Source: Neelides folsomi (lineage: Eukaryota; Arthropoda; Collembola; Neelipleona; Neelidae). Taken from it: a stretch of 64,000 nucleotides of DNA. Under the pieces are notes generated by a model, which saw only the letters and a list, made by a program, of their open reading frames with translations, did no database searches and was not told the DNA's origin. Shown here piece after piece: positions 1 to 13,241 of the stretch. The translations under genes and the position numbers were made by a program. The stretch lies in the NCBI GenBank assembly GCA_034687125.1, contig JAQGBZ010000063.1:62001-126000 (forward strand), given 5' to 3'. Each line of letters begins with the position of its first letter. Positions within the stretch are counted from its first letter, which is position 1.

Positions 1-3000
1 CCGTCGCTCTCCTCTCATTTCCTCGATTAATGGAGCTCACACAGAGGGAGAATCGTCAAGAAACAAAATTATTGGAAATGGTTCCAACTCCTCACTTTTC
101 AAATCCACACCCACACATTTGTCACAAAGTTGAAGAATTTCACGTTAAAGGCCGAGTCCTACTTTTAGGTCTCAGTGTGAGAATATGTCTGGAGCAGACG
201 GCCTTCGATTGTTGTAGATTCACGGGCCAAATCACCATGAAGTAAAACAAATAACTTTTCAGACAGTCTTGAGCCCAGAATCATGAGTAGCGTGACAAAA
301 TAGAAAGAGGTTATTATTGGAGAGGGGAAAGAAAGATGTGTGTGCGCAAACAATTGAGATCTTTAATTGTTTGATGACAAGTCGAGAGCGAGCTCGCCGA
401 GTGAGCAAATGAGGAGGAAGAAAACAAACAAACGGGACGTAGATGACTTCGCAATCGAACCATTCCACTCAAATAAATAAAAAAGACATACATACTATGT
501 AGAGTATATAAAGATCTCTATATTGTCCTTTGGCTAGCCCCGAGAAAACACTTGCTCATCACAACCTCGACTCGCGACCGCAGGAGAGTCACTAAAGCTT
601 TATTTTTATTCATTCATGACTCACTCGCATTCACATAAATTACATTTTGTATTGTAGGAACTCAACATAAGTTTGTCGAATGCTTCTTTTTTCTCCTCAC
701 TTTACCACCACTGGAAAATGTGGAATGGAAACAAAACTTTACATGTGTAGGCTCATAAACAGATGTAGAGATTTCCAAAGGGCTTTTATAACTCTTCTCG
801 TATGACGAAGAAGACACATTATCATCAGAGATGAGGAGACTATTTTTCAAACCAATTCCTTAAAAAGTTGAGCCCTCCTCCCTTGCTCTTTTTACTTCAG
901 CAACCTCTTTTTTTCATCCTCGTAACTCACCGTGCCCATTTCCCATTCGATCCTTATAAACCTTCTTTTCACTCCTTTTCTTCTAAATGTAAGAGCAGAA
1001 AAATGAGAGAATGGGGAAGGAGCAAAAGGCGTTGAATGCGACATTTAGATAAAACTCAGTAGAGATTTTAAATTCTCTCTCTTCCTTGTCCTAAATTGAT
1101 TGTCAACTTGGTAGGAAAGGATTTAATTGAAGAACATTAGAGAGGGAATTTGTAAGAGATACACAACTGAGGGGATCTTTAAGATTTTCCTCATTCAACT
1201 ATACTAATTCGGTGCTTCAATGAAACCCCATTCTTTTTTAATGTTATTTGTTCCTATTTTGTTTTACGTTCTTTTTCTTCCCCTATCCTCCTTTTTGAGC
1301 CATTTATGGGTTAACCAAAGCCCATAAGTTGTAAGAAGAGGACTGCATGAACGAGTTTAGGAAACATTCATAATCAAGATAAGGAGGAACCACTCGAGAT
1401 TATTATTACAAATCCTATAGAATCTTAAATTCTAATTGCATCTTTTACCATCAACAGCCATTTTCCTTTCGCGTGTGGAAGAGAGACAGAAGGATTCCAA
1501 TTACTGCGATAAAGGAAAATGTGAGGAACATGGTTAGGGATATGTAGGTCCATTGGTTGGAAAATGTGGAAATTATTCAGTCTAACGTACGTTCCTACCG
1601 CATATTGAAATTGCCCACCAAATTTTTCAAGAATGAAGCGTGGATGGTTTAAAGAGCAAAAGGGCTTTGCGTAGAAGGAAGAAAAGTTGAAAGCTGTTAA
1701 ATGAAAAGGACTTGTCACTTGGAATTCGGGTAAAGTCACTTGTACTTAAATGTGTGTCCCCGTTTCAATTTCATACTCCTTTGTTGAAAGAGAAACTTTC
1801 CCAGCAAATTCCTGAGTGAGGGAAGTCCTTACTGGGAAGTCTTGCTATATGGCTCCAATGCCCGTCCACAAATTACATGTACAAAGGGGATTCCAGTCTC
1901 ATTGAGAATGAGGCTGCGGCGGTAATAAATAGCCGATTCCTCACTTTGTCATTCTAAACGAAGTGTAATTAGGCGGCTCAAATTTCGGCACTCCACTCCA
2001 AAGGCACTGTGGTGGTGGAGGCGATGGGGGAACAGCTCATTAGAAATTCTGACCCTACATAAAGAGAAAAGGAAGATGGAGGAAAACCACCGACTGACTC
2101 AATGACTGAGAGAACATAAACCAATGGATCCTCTTTGCCGACTCCTGAAGATGATTATGCATCTTCTGTGTTTTACATCGCATTATACCTTTCCACTCCA
2201 TAATCTTTAACTATAGTTATAAGTGTTATAAGCCTCCCAATCCACTTGCCATATCAATCCTTCATAAATAAGGAGTATGGGAAATAAATAACGTGAAAGC
2301 TGATGCCTCGAGTAACGGCTCAAAGAACCCGAGAAGAATTTGGGGGACCGAGAACTCGACGCTATTTCTAGCATTGTCATCGTCTCAATTTGCATCATTC
2401 TGAATTTCAAACCATGTCGAACCGATAATGAGCTCATTAACCGCTCTCGATTACGACCCAAGCACAAAAGATCGTTAAGTTAAGAGAGCCGGTGGGAAGA
2501 GGAAATCGGCTCCTTTTTCCATCTCCTCCTTCTTCACACTCCTGAACTTTTATCGTACAGAGGATCTTCTCAAGAGACTCTCGAGAAATGTGTTGTTGAG
2601 TAAAAACTGAACAAACGAGAACAAGTGTTCCTTTGACTCCATTTGAGACCCAACCTGGGAAGTTGAAGAGTGGGAATAAATAGTACAGACGGTCAGCGTG
2701 GATAGTGAGCCGTGGCCTCAGATTCCCTCAACCAAGGGGATCCCGTCGGCCAGTCATGTTAAGCCGACAAGTGGGTTGACAGAGGGAATGAACGACCAAT
2801 CTTACGGGGCTCTGTTTTCCCACGGAGTGCCCCAACTTGAAAAATACTTTGCTGATTTTTAATGAGATCTAATAAGGCATTTTCAAGTTTCCTCATTGAG
2901 ATGAGCTGAGATTACTTCTTAATGGTTATGGCTCAACTACCGGCTTTGATATCCTTTGTCACTCCGTTGAGGGGACTCAAGATGAGCCCACACTGCTTGG

Positions 3001-4054
3001 CGACCAAACCGGATTTAATAAGAGCTGCAGAAATGAGGGAAATAATAATTTGCCAAACGAAATGGCGGTATTAATTACCCTTCCCGCTCATCTCGGCCGT
3101 TTCTCAAACCGACGACTTAATAGCTAACTCGTGAGTTATGCAGAGTGAAAACGTCTCCTAACTTCTAATCCACTCACACTGAGATAAAGTTAAATGCAAT
3201 TATTTCCCTGTTCTGTAACATGCGATGCGATGTGTAAATCTCACGTGGAAGGCGCAATGGCATTTTCGCCCATGTACTCCACATACCAACCAACCGCGTC
3301 ACTCGTCACGTAACTTGTTTAATAAACTTCAATCCTGACCCTAATATCGATTCCATTAATCCTATTTTAAGTCGGAAAAGGCCATGACGGGGGTCAGGGT
3401 CGTAAAATGCCAAAGTAGGTTTAAAGAGTCACATATAATTCTCAGGAATTCCTCTCTACGAGAAGAAATGAGACAATAAAATGAGATTCACAGGCATCAT
3501 CTCGACTTAGGTTTCTCTTTTCACACCTGTAAAATGGTAAGATGGATACGGTCTGGGAGATAAAATAGCATAACAAATCCAGGCTCATCTCTCCCTTCCA
3601 CTTCTTCATGTTGTGACTCAAATTAGGGGGATCTTGTGCTTCTCATAAGACCAGAATAAATGATCGGAGCACTCTGGGGCCTTCATACGAGGAACCCTCA
3701 CTGTTTGTTATACACTCCAAACAGGCTTACGTATGTACGGTTCAGATTATCCCTCCTGTATTATAATGTATTATAAGTGAGTTGAAGATGATTCCTCTGT
3801 TGGATATCAATGAGAGGGGAATTGGCCTCGAGTCCCTCTGGTTCGCTTATCAATAGGAGTCTGGCAGGGTTTATGGGAGAATAAATAAGAAGCCGGAGGA
3901 ACGGTTCCATCCTTTCCGTTGCCATATTGGATTTCAAAGAAGAGAGAAGAGAAAGACAAATAGAGATACAAATAGGTTATCGCTACTGCCACGGGGCTCG
4001 ACCATTTGCATTTTCAATGGTTGAAGAGTAATAAAAGATTTTCAAAGAACTTAC
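1..4054. other. non-coding, no gene recognised
   Basis: No open reading frame here has both a recognisable protein and good splice sites. The stretch probably belongs to the next intron of the minus-strand gene whose exon ends at 4055 with a good donor, so that gene should continue to the left, possibly outside the window. Base composition is mixed, with many short GAG/CTC-rich patches. Reading frames up to about 100 codons occur on both strands, but their composition is not protein-like. Confidence 0.5.
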
Positions 4055-6841
4055 AAAGTACGGATCGAGCTGGCAGTACACATGTTCATATTCTTCATTT
4101 TGCGGAAGTGAAGAACCGGTGGGAGAAGCGGAAGAATTGGTCCCTGGTCCGCCGCTGGAACCGCCGCTCCCAACACCCGAGCTTTCGTCACATTTGGCGA
4201 CGACTGAAAGTTCCGCCATCCGAATGTCATTCCCTGACGAGGGTGATGAACCTGCCTGGTCCAATACAGACCAGGAAGCTCCGCAAAGAGCTGTTGCTGA
4301 AGAAGTTCGATCCCCTAGAGCATCCAAAATGTTGTTCACGCTCCCATCGTCTTCGTCAAAGTCTGCAAAAAACATAGGATTAGTATACTAATAATAATAT
4401 TAGAGATATAAATGGAGGGTTCGGCGGACTCATCTTCTCTCTCCCATTCATCAAGCAATCGTATTTTGTTTCAACTCCTTCTTCGGACTCGTCCATGAGC
4501 AAATGCGTGCACGTTGAACGGTCATTTCAACGAACCATGAGAGTGCAAGAGATGAAACATTCTTAATATGCAGCATTAATTCTCTCTCAATGTCTTTTGT
4601 CTCGGACCATCTTTGTATAAATAATAAATGGCCAGAGTTCACGAAAGAGGAGCAATAGCAATGAGCAAAGGATGTTGAGAAATTTGAATTGTAATAATCA
4701 TTTCGCGGCCAACACCCAGCTTCACGGTTTAATCTTCCCTTCCTCCCGAACATGAACATGTCTTTTAGAGGACTCAAACAGAGCCAAATTGAAACCATGA
4801 AGCCCAGTAAGTTTTCAGAGCGGGGCGATTTCCAAGAAAGGGTTAATAAGGCCCATTAATAATTTCTCAATTAAAATGTTGCACTTTAAAGGAGATAGGG
4901 AATGAAATTGAAGGAATATGAAATTGTATTGCACAATCACAATCCAATCCTTCTTTGTCAAAGGGAGCGGATGGAAATAAAAAAAAGTTGGCAGAGCTGA
5001 GAAACAAACACCATCTGCTTCATAATTTGTGGGATGGCTGGGGAAATGACGCGAATCTCATATGTATGTCTATTACAATTTCTGACTGCTCTTCGAGTGT
5101 TATATTACGCATATCCTTCACTTCCAATCCAACTTCCATAGCTCTAATCTAAGTCTTTTCTTGACGAGTGGGTTCGTCTTAAAGAAGCTCAAAATTGACA
5201 TTGTTGTTGCGTGACGATGAGTTCCGAGTCAATGCTACACACTCGCTCATTATGCGATTACGAGTCCTATCATAACCCAGTACTTAGCCGTCGTTTCATA
5301 TCATCATCATCAAGAGAGGAAATCTTGAAGCTCAAGTGGAGACTCCTGAATAATCAAGAATTGGAGAAGAATTCAAAGGAAGATGAGAATGGAATGTTGT
5401 AACAAGAGCCGAAGCAGTTTTGAATGCATAAGCATTAATAGAAAATTCTTTTATCAGGGAATAAGATCCTTTCTAATAAAATACCAAGATGATAAACTCG
5501 CAAAAGTTTCAAGAGGCGCAACGAAGGATTCTTGAACCAGGGTTGAGAATAGAAAAATCTACCAACATTCTTTTATAACAAGCAAACAGACGTAACATTT
5601 ACTGCGGCATATCAAAAAATACTTGTATTCTTAACTACATCTGTGTATATAATATTTTTATAGTGAAGAACATAACTATATAGAGTAGCAAGATAATAGT
5701 TTATGACACAATAGAAAATATCTTGGTTTTGTTGTACTTTGTTACAAAAGTTACAATAGCACTTATATAAGCCCAAACATTATTCTCTTCAAATGGCTAT
5801 TGACGATTGGGAAGAAACCTCAAGAAAGTTTAATATAATGAGGCGATTGTCGTAATAATTAGGCTTACTTTGACTCCTTGACTCATGCCCTATGGAACTT
5901 GCCATTTCATTGAAGAAACCAATACTTGCAGTGTAAGGAAAACACACATTTGCTGAGAATTAGTTTAACGAGAGTGATAGATAAAGACGGAGATACTTGA
6001 GCCATGGACGAATAACAATTAGAGTTAATAGTGGGTTTGTTACGAAGGCGTTATAGGTTAGAAGGTTTTCTTTTCATTTCGCTCTCTTACAACACAATTA
6101 GTGCGTAGGTGAAGTGACTGAGAGAGAATTTGGAGTTAAAGGTGAGACTTCGTGCTGGTTCGTGGTAAAATGTGGAGAGGGGCCGAAAAGTGCTAAGCGA
6201 ATATGTATACATTATAAAGCAAACTAATTAAGTTCAAATACCATTATAGTCATTATTACTATATACAAATCCATATCTTGAGATTGCCAATTCCCATCAT
6301 TGCCGCTGGGAATGAATATTACAATTGAGCGTAGTAGTAGGGTAGAGCTAACTATCCATTTACCTCTCTATAAACATTCAATGGCCCATTTGTCAATGGA
6401 CCAATTTAAATTCCCTATTTTGGCTTTTGAGCTAAGAGAAACTTTCCAGCCGTAATTATGCAAATTTGGAGGAATGAATTGTAGATATTGCTCAAAAACC
6501 GTGAAATGTTTCTCACTCGACCTTCCTTCCTCCCATCAACTGTGTAAACTGTCCCATGTAATACAACAAGGCTCTGGCGACAAATAAGGGCCGTCCTCAA
6601 TACTCATGTTACACTCCCAAATTGTATTAGCAATCAAGAATTTAGCAATGAATTGGAAAGTACCTGGATAATTACTGAGACTCCCCACACTGGAGAAAAA
6701 GTCGTTGTCTGCATAAGGAATTGAATCGACTGAGGCGGAGAGGCGGACGGGGTGTCGCCGTCGACCTTTTAGGGCTGACCACGAGTTCCAGCCTTGTGGA
6801 ACTCCGAGGTCCATTTCTGATCCTCCTCCAGAATTCCACAT
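4055..6841 (-). CDS. unidentified protein, N-terminal two coding exons (partial gene)
   Basis: There are two minus-strand exons. Exon 1 is 6841-6664, with an ATG at 6841 preceded in frame by a TGA, and it ends in phase 1 before GTACTT. Exon 2 is 4362-4055, entered through a TTTTTTGCAG acceptor and left through a perfect GTAAGT donor in phase 0. The phases fit and join SLSNYP to DFDEDDGSVNNILDALGD. The roughly 162 residues read like a cytoplasmic scaffold or regulator: a Trp/Arg-rich start (GWNSWSALKGRRRHPVRLSA), a VDSIPYADNDFFSSVGSL stretch, an acidic patch, a Ser/Gly-rich low-complexity linker (GVGSGGSSGGPG) and a final NEEYEHVYCQLDPYF with two possible phosphotyrosine sites. I do not recognise the family. 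The rest should lie to the left. An untranslated first exon may sit near 13456-13650. Confidence 0.55.
4363..6663 (-). other. intron of the unidentified minus-strand gene
   Basis: This 2.3 kb intron lies between the two exons of the unidentified gene. It begins (minus strand) with GTACTT and ends with TTTTTTGCAG. Nothing else recognisable was found inside it. The short reading frames on both strands have no splice-site or family support. Confidence 0.5.
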
Positions 6842-9800
6842 TTCAAGTTCCCTTCAATTAATCGAAGCACGAGGAGAGTTATCAGGCCCAGTTTTTATAA
6901 AGTTGAACGAATTTACGAGAGGAGTTCCGATGGGAGTTCCGACGGAAGTTTCTTCCACTGCACAACTCAAACGAAGCCTGACAGGGCGGAAAGAGAACAT
7001 TCACAGGGAACAAATATATTGTTGTAGAGTCACTTCAAATTAAAATGATCATGAATAAAGAGAGCCACTATCGGGGTGATTTATGCAAAGGGCGTCATAA
7101 TAACGCGAAACAAAAGGTGATATCTGGGTGAGGGAGGAAATTGAAAGATTCCTGGCCGTTGCCGAAATTGAGAGTGAGGTCCGCCAACGCAAAAGTGTCT
7201 TGTTCACTCAACTTTGTTATTCCACCAACCCTCTTTCACACCATTTATGATTCAGAAAATATGTCGGAACAAGTTGGGGAGAGAACAGACAGTTTCTCGT
7301 CTCCCTCTTGACATCCCTGAGACGAATATTGGTTTTGACAGTGGGGATTCTCACAAAGTTCACTTTCACAAGACCGTTTTCCTCGAGAACAAAAAGGAAT
7401 AGATGAGTCGAGATTGCGAATTGGCCTCAATTTCCTCTTTTGTCCATCGGCCTCATAATGAATGAGATAATGAATTAATTAGTGAGGAGATGGCCGGTCG
7501 CTACCGATTGCGTAATAACTCTCCTTCGCTTGACCATGGAATCAATTCTCAATCTTCCACTAATAACATTTGAAGAGAAATCCTGCGGCAAGGGGCACCT
7601 GTTCCATGGGATTGTGGCGGGGCCACGACGAGCCCATAATGATAATCAAGAAGTGGAAGTAGGAGAACTTTTGAAAAACTTCAAACTTTCTGGTTTTTTT
7701 ACCAAGTTGGTGGGGACAGGAGCTTGAGCCGTAATTTGGCTTTGGCAAATGGTTCAAAAACGAATTCAACAGGTTCTTCTCTCGTGGATTCGTGGAGAGT
7801 TCGTTATTCCGCAGCAGCAGGAAAGTCTTTCCACTTCTCACTGTGTAATTGAAGATGTTTTTTACCTTGAGAGCAGGAGCGAAGATGGAGAGGAGAGCGG
7901 ACGGAACGACTCACCCCCGAACCTCAATGTCTTCTGTTGGCTCGTTGGAGAATTCTGCATTCTTCAAGGAGGGGGTTCCTTATTCTTTGTGGGATTGGAC
8001 CTAAACGGGGTTGGACTCTACTACAGACTCTACAAACCACGAGAGAAACGAGGCTGTGAGTGAATGGGGAACATAGGGGGTTCGTCCCTCTCCCTCTCAA
8101 CTCCATTTGGCATGCATACAGAAAATAAATAAAAATACCTTCACAATAATAAATGCCCTAATACCAATCGTATCAGGTTCCATTAGTTCCGTTCTCCGTG
8201 CAGTATCAATGTTCGACCCCTTCCTCGAACCCGATCTCATTGATGAGAAATGCAAATAGCCTTTCAGAACTTTCAACTTTCCGGCCAGCCAGGATAGGGA
8301 TCTCTTTAGAATCACCTCAGATTTATAAAGCTATAAATCAGTCCTCGTTCGGAACCGCCTTTTATCCCGTCTCCCTTGCGTGCACTTATTATTTCCATCT
8401 TCGAATTATCAATTTATTGGCGATTTCTCGATATTCCCCACATTCGGCCCCCGCACCATCCTTGGCCCTCATAAATTACCTTCGGTGGGGCTCTCAGCCA
8501 GGTAGTTTGAACTCCGGAGGCTTTTAGAGGCCAGGTACCAAAGTCGTAAGCCTTTGTTGATATTTACCCAACGAGTAGACCCATAGATTTAATACATTCT
8601 TACAAGGATTATTTGAGGATACCTTGAGAAAGGATGGGAATATGTGGAGAAGAGTAAAGTGAACCCTCGAGGTTCCTTTTTTCTCCCTCCTTTTTAAAAC
8701 GCAGGTAGAAATGAGGGAGGATTGGCCCCAACATAACAAGTGCAGGGATGATGAATCATATAAGTATATGAGAAAAGGACAGCTAAATATATATATATAT
8801 ATGGTATGTATCTATAATTCCTTTCGGATATGATTCCTTTGAGTGAGCTACAAGCTCAAAATCCAAAACCGAACCGAAGCAAAGAAATGAAGAAGGTTGA
8901 GGAGGGCCGAAGAGGGTTTGGGTCTTTTGAGACTCTCTTTTCACTTCATGTTATTTTCCAGAGTCCCGAGGGCCTTATTTCCCTCTTCCAACGGAGATAT
9001 TCAATACACTTGTTGTATGGATGTGGAGACGAACATATAAAAGGTTTTAGGTAGGGTGCTATTTATTATATTACGTACACTATTTATCGTTCCAAAGATT
9101 CCGCCGACCGACCTCCTATTTTTTCCCTTCCACACACATCCATCCAACCATCTAACTCATTTTGTTAAGAAGAAGAGTGTGAAGCGGCTCTCCAAACCGA
9201 TTCCTCAATTCATTTTCTCATGAGTCGAGACAAGGTTTCCATTTGCTTTTGAGTCATTCTTTCCTTTCATGGTTCATTTCGTTCTCGGAATACGTAAAAT
9301 GAAATCAGTACCTTTCAATTTTCATCAGAAAGAAGGAGAAGGCGGAAGACGTAAGGGCTTCAACGGTTCGCCCAAACTCTCAATTTCTCACAACATTGAA
9401 TGGAAAAGAGCGTTCGACTCAATAATGTGTTCGAGGAAACGTCAAATATTTGCTTTCAAGGATCCATAATGTGCCGAAGTGTCATCTCCACTTTCCCATT
9501 TCGTCCTCCGCCCATTCCTCACACTAAATGCTCTTCAAGATGGAGAGTGATGAAAACTAAATTTTCTGAATCCGAAGGCAATTATGCAAACTTGCCACGT
9601 TCTAAAATGCAAACAGAGCTTGGTTCGAGACTTGTTCACCATAACATAACCATTCCCATCGGACATTGAACGAATCTCTCTTGTTATTATGTTAGCTGGA
9701 ATGCACGTCCCAGAGCATCGTCTCAAAATGGATGTTGGAAATTGGCCAAGGTGAATAATTATTAGTGAATCATCAAGTTGCACACATGAGGGATCCCCGC

Positions 9801-10006
9801 CACTCGGAAATCACAATGAGGAAGGAATGACGAGTCTTTCTCATAAAAATAAACTGCTTATGGATTACCAACCAGAATAAATTAAAATGTTCGATTAAAT
9901 TGAATATGAAATCTCCAATAAGCCTAAATGAAGAAGTGAAGAGGCCAATGGTAATACTCAATTAATCTAAACTCCCACAAGAAAGAATTATTGTTCACCG
10001 ACGGGA
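6842..10006. other. non-coding, no gene recognised
   Basis: This lies upstream of the first coding exon of the unidentified minus-strand gene and is possibly its 5' intron. It has mixed composition, scattered short ORFs without family resemblance, and a short (AT)8 tract at 8787-8802. No RNA gene or mobile element is visible. Confidence 0.45.
8787..8802. repeat. (AT)8 microsatellite
   Basis: Eight perfect AT units within an AT-rich context. This is an ordinary short dinucleotide microsatellite. Confidence 0.9.
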
Positions 10007-10420
10007 TCAAGGATACATGATGTGATGAGTAATCAGCTCCCCTCCTGCACTGGCCATAAGAAGGGTTTGGGAATCAATTGAATTAAATTCGCTCTTGGCG
10101 AATTCACTCCAGGAGTCAATTGTCCTCTTGCCAAAGTTATCCCTTTTTATTCTCTGCAAATTCTTCGTTCTATTCCAACGACCATCACGGTCTTCATAAC
10201 TCTCGGGAGTGGAGAAGGATCCAAATGAGGAGGGAAGGGACAGGGAAGGTATATCCTGTTTATTAGCAAAAATTCCTCCTTCAAGGTCCCAATTCCAATG
10301 AGTCAAGTGGAGGAGGGAAGAAAGATCCTGCCGACATGAGCACATGTAAATATCCATCCGCGTTGAAGAGAGAAGGAATATTAAAGTGACAGTGGAAATG
10401 AAATATGCGAGACGTCCCAT
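10007..10420 (-). CDS. candidate secreted / prepro-peptide ORF, single exon
   Basis: An ATG-to-TGA frame of 137 codons. The start MGRLAYFISTVTLIFLLSS looks like a signal peptide: a short basic n-region followed by a hydrophobic core. A Cys-containing segment follows (YMCSCRQD). Later come two dibasic sites, in RIKR and in DNFGKR, where a Gly precedes Lys-Arg as in an amidation/processing site. The C-terminal part is TIDSWSEF followed by about 30 residues. This arrangement resembles a neuropeptide or hormone precursor, but no known peptide family is recognised, no TATA box or intron was found, and a frame of this length could arise by chance in 64 kb. Its position between the exons and the putative far-upstream first exon of a minus-strand gene would make it nested in the same orientation. 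Confidence 0.3.
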   Translation of the reverse strand: MGRLAYFISTVTLIFLLSSTRMDIYMCSCRQDLSSLLHLTHWNWDLEGGIFANKQDIPSLSLPSSFGSFSTPESYEDRDGRWNRTKNLQRIKRDNFGKRTIDSWSEFAKSEFNSIDSQTLLMASAGGELITHHIMYP

Positions 10421-12783
10421 TCGGCAATTACTTACAAAATGATTTCACACTTCGTCCTCTTCCCCACTCCCCCTCTTTTTCATTCCTCCATTACTTCACT
10501 TGAGATGAGGCTTAATTCATTTTTACTGCCAGTTTAACTGCATACCTCATTCCTTGTACTTTATCCCCATTTTCGGGCTTTCAGAGAATCCTTTGACTCT
10601 AAAACAAAACGTTATTTTTCCATTTCCATTTCCATGAGGTTTGTAGCGAGAAGCTCGTAAATATTTTTACATTAGTCCACAAAGTTATTAATTTATAAAT
10701 TCTTCCCTTTTAGAAACTTTCATTGTACCGTCATTATCTTTAATATCATTTTACTGTTAAAGGTAATATAACTCTAATAACTCTCATGTACTATCTCATT
10801 GTTAAAAGTCTTCAAGAATTAATCAGTAAAATATGAAGTAAGAACAAGGTTAATGATCAGTGAATCAGCATCAAAAGTGTATTCTTGAAGTGTGTCTATT
10901 CACCGTATCAATTTCCTTCAATCACTAATCTTAAAAGCTGATGCAAATCTCAATTTTAAAAGTTGTTCTCACTTTGGTTTATACATAGTTTATATGTATC
11001 ATGCCTTGGATGCTATATCGTAACTTTTACTTTACATTTGATCGGAGGATGAGATGGAGGAATGAGAGATCATCTCATCAGGGTAAATTTCCCTTAGGAT
11101 CTTTATTTAATGAATTCGTGAGATATTCATTCACGGCTTTAGAGTTTAGAAAGCATTAATCTATGCTCGTACGCCTCTTGGATTAAGATCATGAAATGTT
11201 TCTTGAAGAATTTAAAGAGTCGATCCTCAATGAAAGACATCTGGGATTATAACTAAAGGAAATTAATTTCGACTCCTTTCATTAATTATTCAAAAAAAAC
11301 TGGAATAATTTGTCATAATAAATTTTAAAAAGTTGGCCACAACGAATATGGTTTAAACTTGAGATCCTTAAGAGATTAATCTCTGCTCGCATCAAATACT
11401 TCGAAGCCACAGAAGGTTTATGCGATTGTAAAGGAAATTCATAGGTGAAGTTAGACACACAATGGAAAATGAAGCATGTGAAGGTTATTAGCTGTTGTAA
11501 TGCTGGGATCTGACGCGAGGCTTGATGCTTTGTACAAACAGAGGAATTTGAAGTTCATGCTGGAACGGTCGAAAATAAAGATTTCAAAAGAATGGAAAAT
11601 AATTATATGAGACTTGGAAAGTTAGAAATGAAGATTGTGTGCGGGAGGGTTCGGTAGCCAGTGAAGGAGAGTTAAGAGACTCATTTTCCAGCTACCTGAT
11701 TTTTTGTTGATGAGTCAGGTTTATGTATTACAAAGGGAAAAAAGTAAAAAAATCTATCATGGACCCTTGAATCCAAACTTAGATTTTAAGCCTACATTAT
11801 AGATAGGTAAAGGGGAGAACGTCAAATTATCACCCAGAGGGTCTTACGGTGTGCTTTCTCAAGAAATACCAATTGGGTCACAAAGGTCTTGTGGCGTCTC
11901 GAATCCTTTAAAGTCTAAATTGGAAAACCTGTTCTCATGTTCTGGTAAGAAATAAACAGGAGGAGTAAAAGGTTCTAATGCCTCTTCTTTCGTGTCAATC
12001 CGAGGTTAGGTCCTTTACAATACATTGAACAATATTTAAAGAAGCTATAAATAAAGTGAATGCTATGTGGTTTCCACCATAAAGCCACAGTTAGAAAAAT
12101 ATGTACAACCCACCTTACTTCCAAAATCTGCCACGACATATTTCAGAGCAATTAAAAGAGATTTATGGCCTTTTAGCGCTTCTTCCCCTTCTTTTTGTAA
12201 CTGCTGTCATCCCAATTCAATGATTAATTTGAGAACGAAAGAAGAGACAAGGAATAAACGTCGATTAACACCAGTAGTCACACAACAGTTCAATTAAGTA
12301 AATTAAGTAGGTAGTTAAAAGAGTACTTCTTACTTTCTAAAATTCAAATAAATCTCTCTATTTATTTATCTATATAGAAAGTATTAATAGGCTATACTGT
12401 ATTGTATAACATTTCTAATTTCATTTTTAGCATAATATGTGAATAAATAAAAATATTTTCTTTAATTATAATTGTGTATGTGAGTAAGTACTCTCTAGTT
12501 TAATACATATTTTCATAATAGATAATATACATTATGTGACATTGTAACCTATACCTAGCCTTTTGGCATTAGCTGATGTAAATTAAAAGTACGAGAATTG
12601 AACAACGTTTGCTTTCCTTATTTGCTCATTTTACATTTGTTCTCAAAATTAAATCGAGGTTTAATGTTGCACGTAATGTTGGAGTCTCTAAAATGCAAAT
12701 AAATGTGAGGTTTTTAGCAATCCCAATTGAGAAAAGCATGCTTACAAACAGTAAGGGCTTTTAACTCCAGCTCTTAAGTTCTT
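10421..12783. other. AT-rich spacer, no gene recognised
   Basis: The sequence becomes clearly more AT-rich from about 10.5 kb. No convincing coding exon, RNA gene or transposon is visible before the tRNA at 12784. A 76-codon frame near 12067-12297 has no supporting splice sites or family resemblance. Confidence 0.45.
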
Positions 12784-12856
12784 GCACTCATGGTGTAGTG
12801 GTTATCACGTCTGCTTTACACGCAGAAGGTCCCAGGTTCGATCCCTGGTGAGTGCA
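12784..12856 (+). tRNA. tRNA-Val: tRNA-Val (anticodon TAC)
   Basis: This 73-nt sequence folds as a complete cloverleaf. The 7-bp acceptor stem GCACTCA/TGAGTGC is perfect and followed by discriminator A. The D arm is GTGTAGTGGTTATCAC, the anticodon stem TCTGC/GCAGA encloses loop TTTACAC with anticodon TAC, and the T arm is CCAGG-TTCGATC-CCTGG. Internal pol III A and B boxes are intact and there is no intron. CCA is not encoded, as expected for a eukaryote. Confidence 0.96.
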
Positions 12857-13241
12857 TTAATTTTTTGATTTTATTACTAATAAATTAAATTCTAAAACGA
12901 ATAATCCGATCTCCTATATTTGGCCCTAATATCAAACGGCTCAATATTTTTTCAACTTGAGAGTTACGCCGATCAAAATTTTTCTTTCGATGAGCTTTTC
13001 ATCTTTTGTATTGAAATGAAACGTGTTTTTTCATTACTGAAACACATGTGCACACAGGAGAATAGTTAAAATTAAATAGAATCAAAGTTCAGAGACGAAG
13101 CAGACAAAGATAAACTGAAGAGACTCAAGTGGAGACATGTGAAGATAAAGAAAGATCTCATTGAGCCTACAAACTCCTGTTCCAGCATAGGAAAACATAT
13201 TTCGTCTCAATTGGAGTTAAACTACGTCTCGTCTTCACCAA
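12857..13241. other. spacer between the two tRNA genes
   Basis: This 385-nt spacer starts with the T6 terminator of tRNA-Val. Nothing else is recognised, and there is no tRNA-like remnant. Confidence 0.6.
12861..12866 (+). terminator. pol III T-run terminator of tRNA-Val
   Basis: Six consecutive T residues lie 4 nt downstream of the tRNA-Val 3' end, the normal RNA polymerase III stop signal. Confidence 0.8.

Noticed and set aside
1425-1739. 104-codon minus-strand frame as a further exon of the unidentified gene
   Set aside because: No acceptor in the needed phase and an unlikely amino-acid composition.
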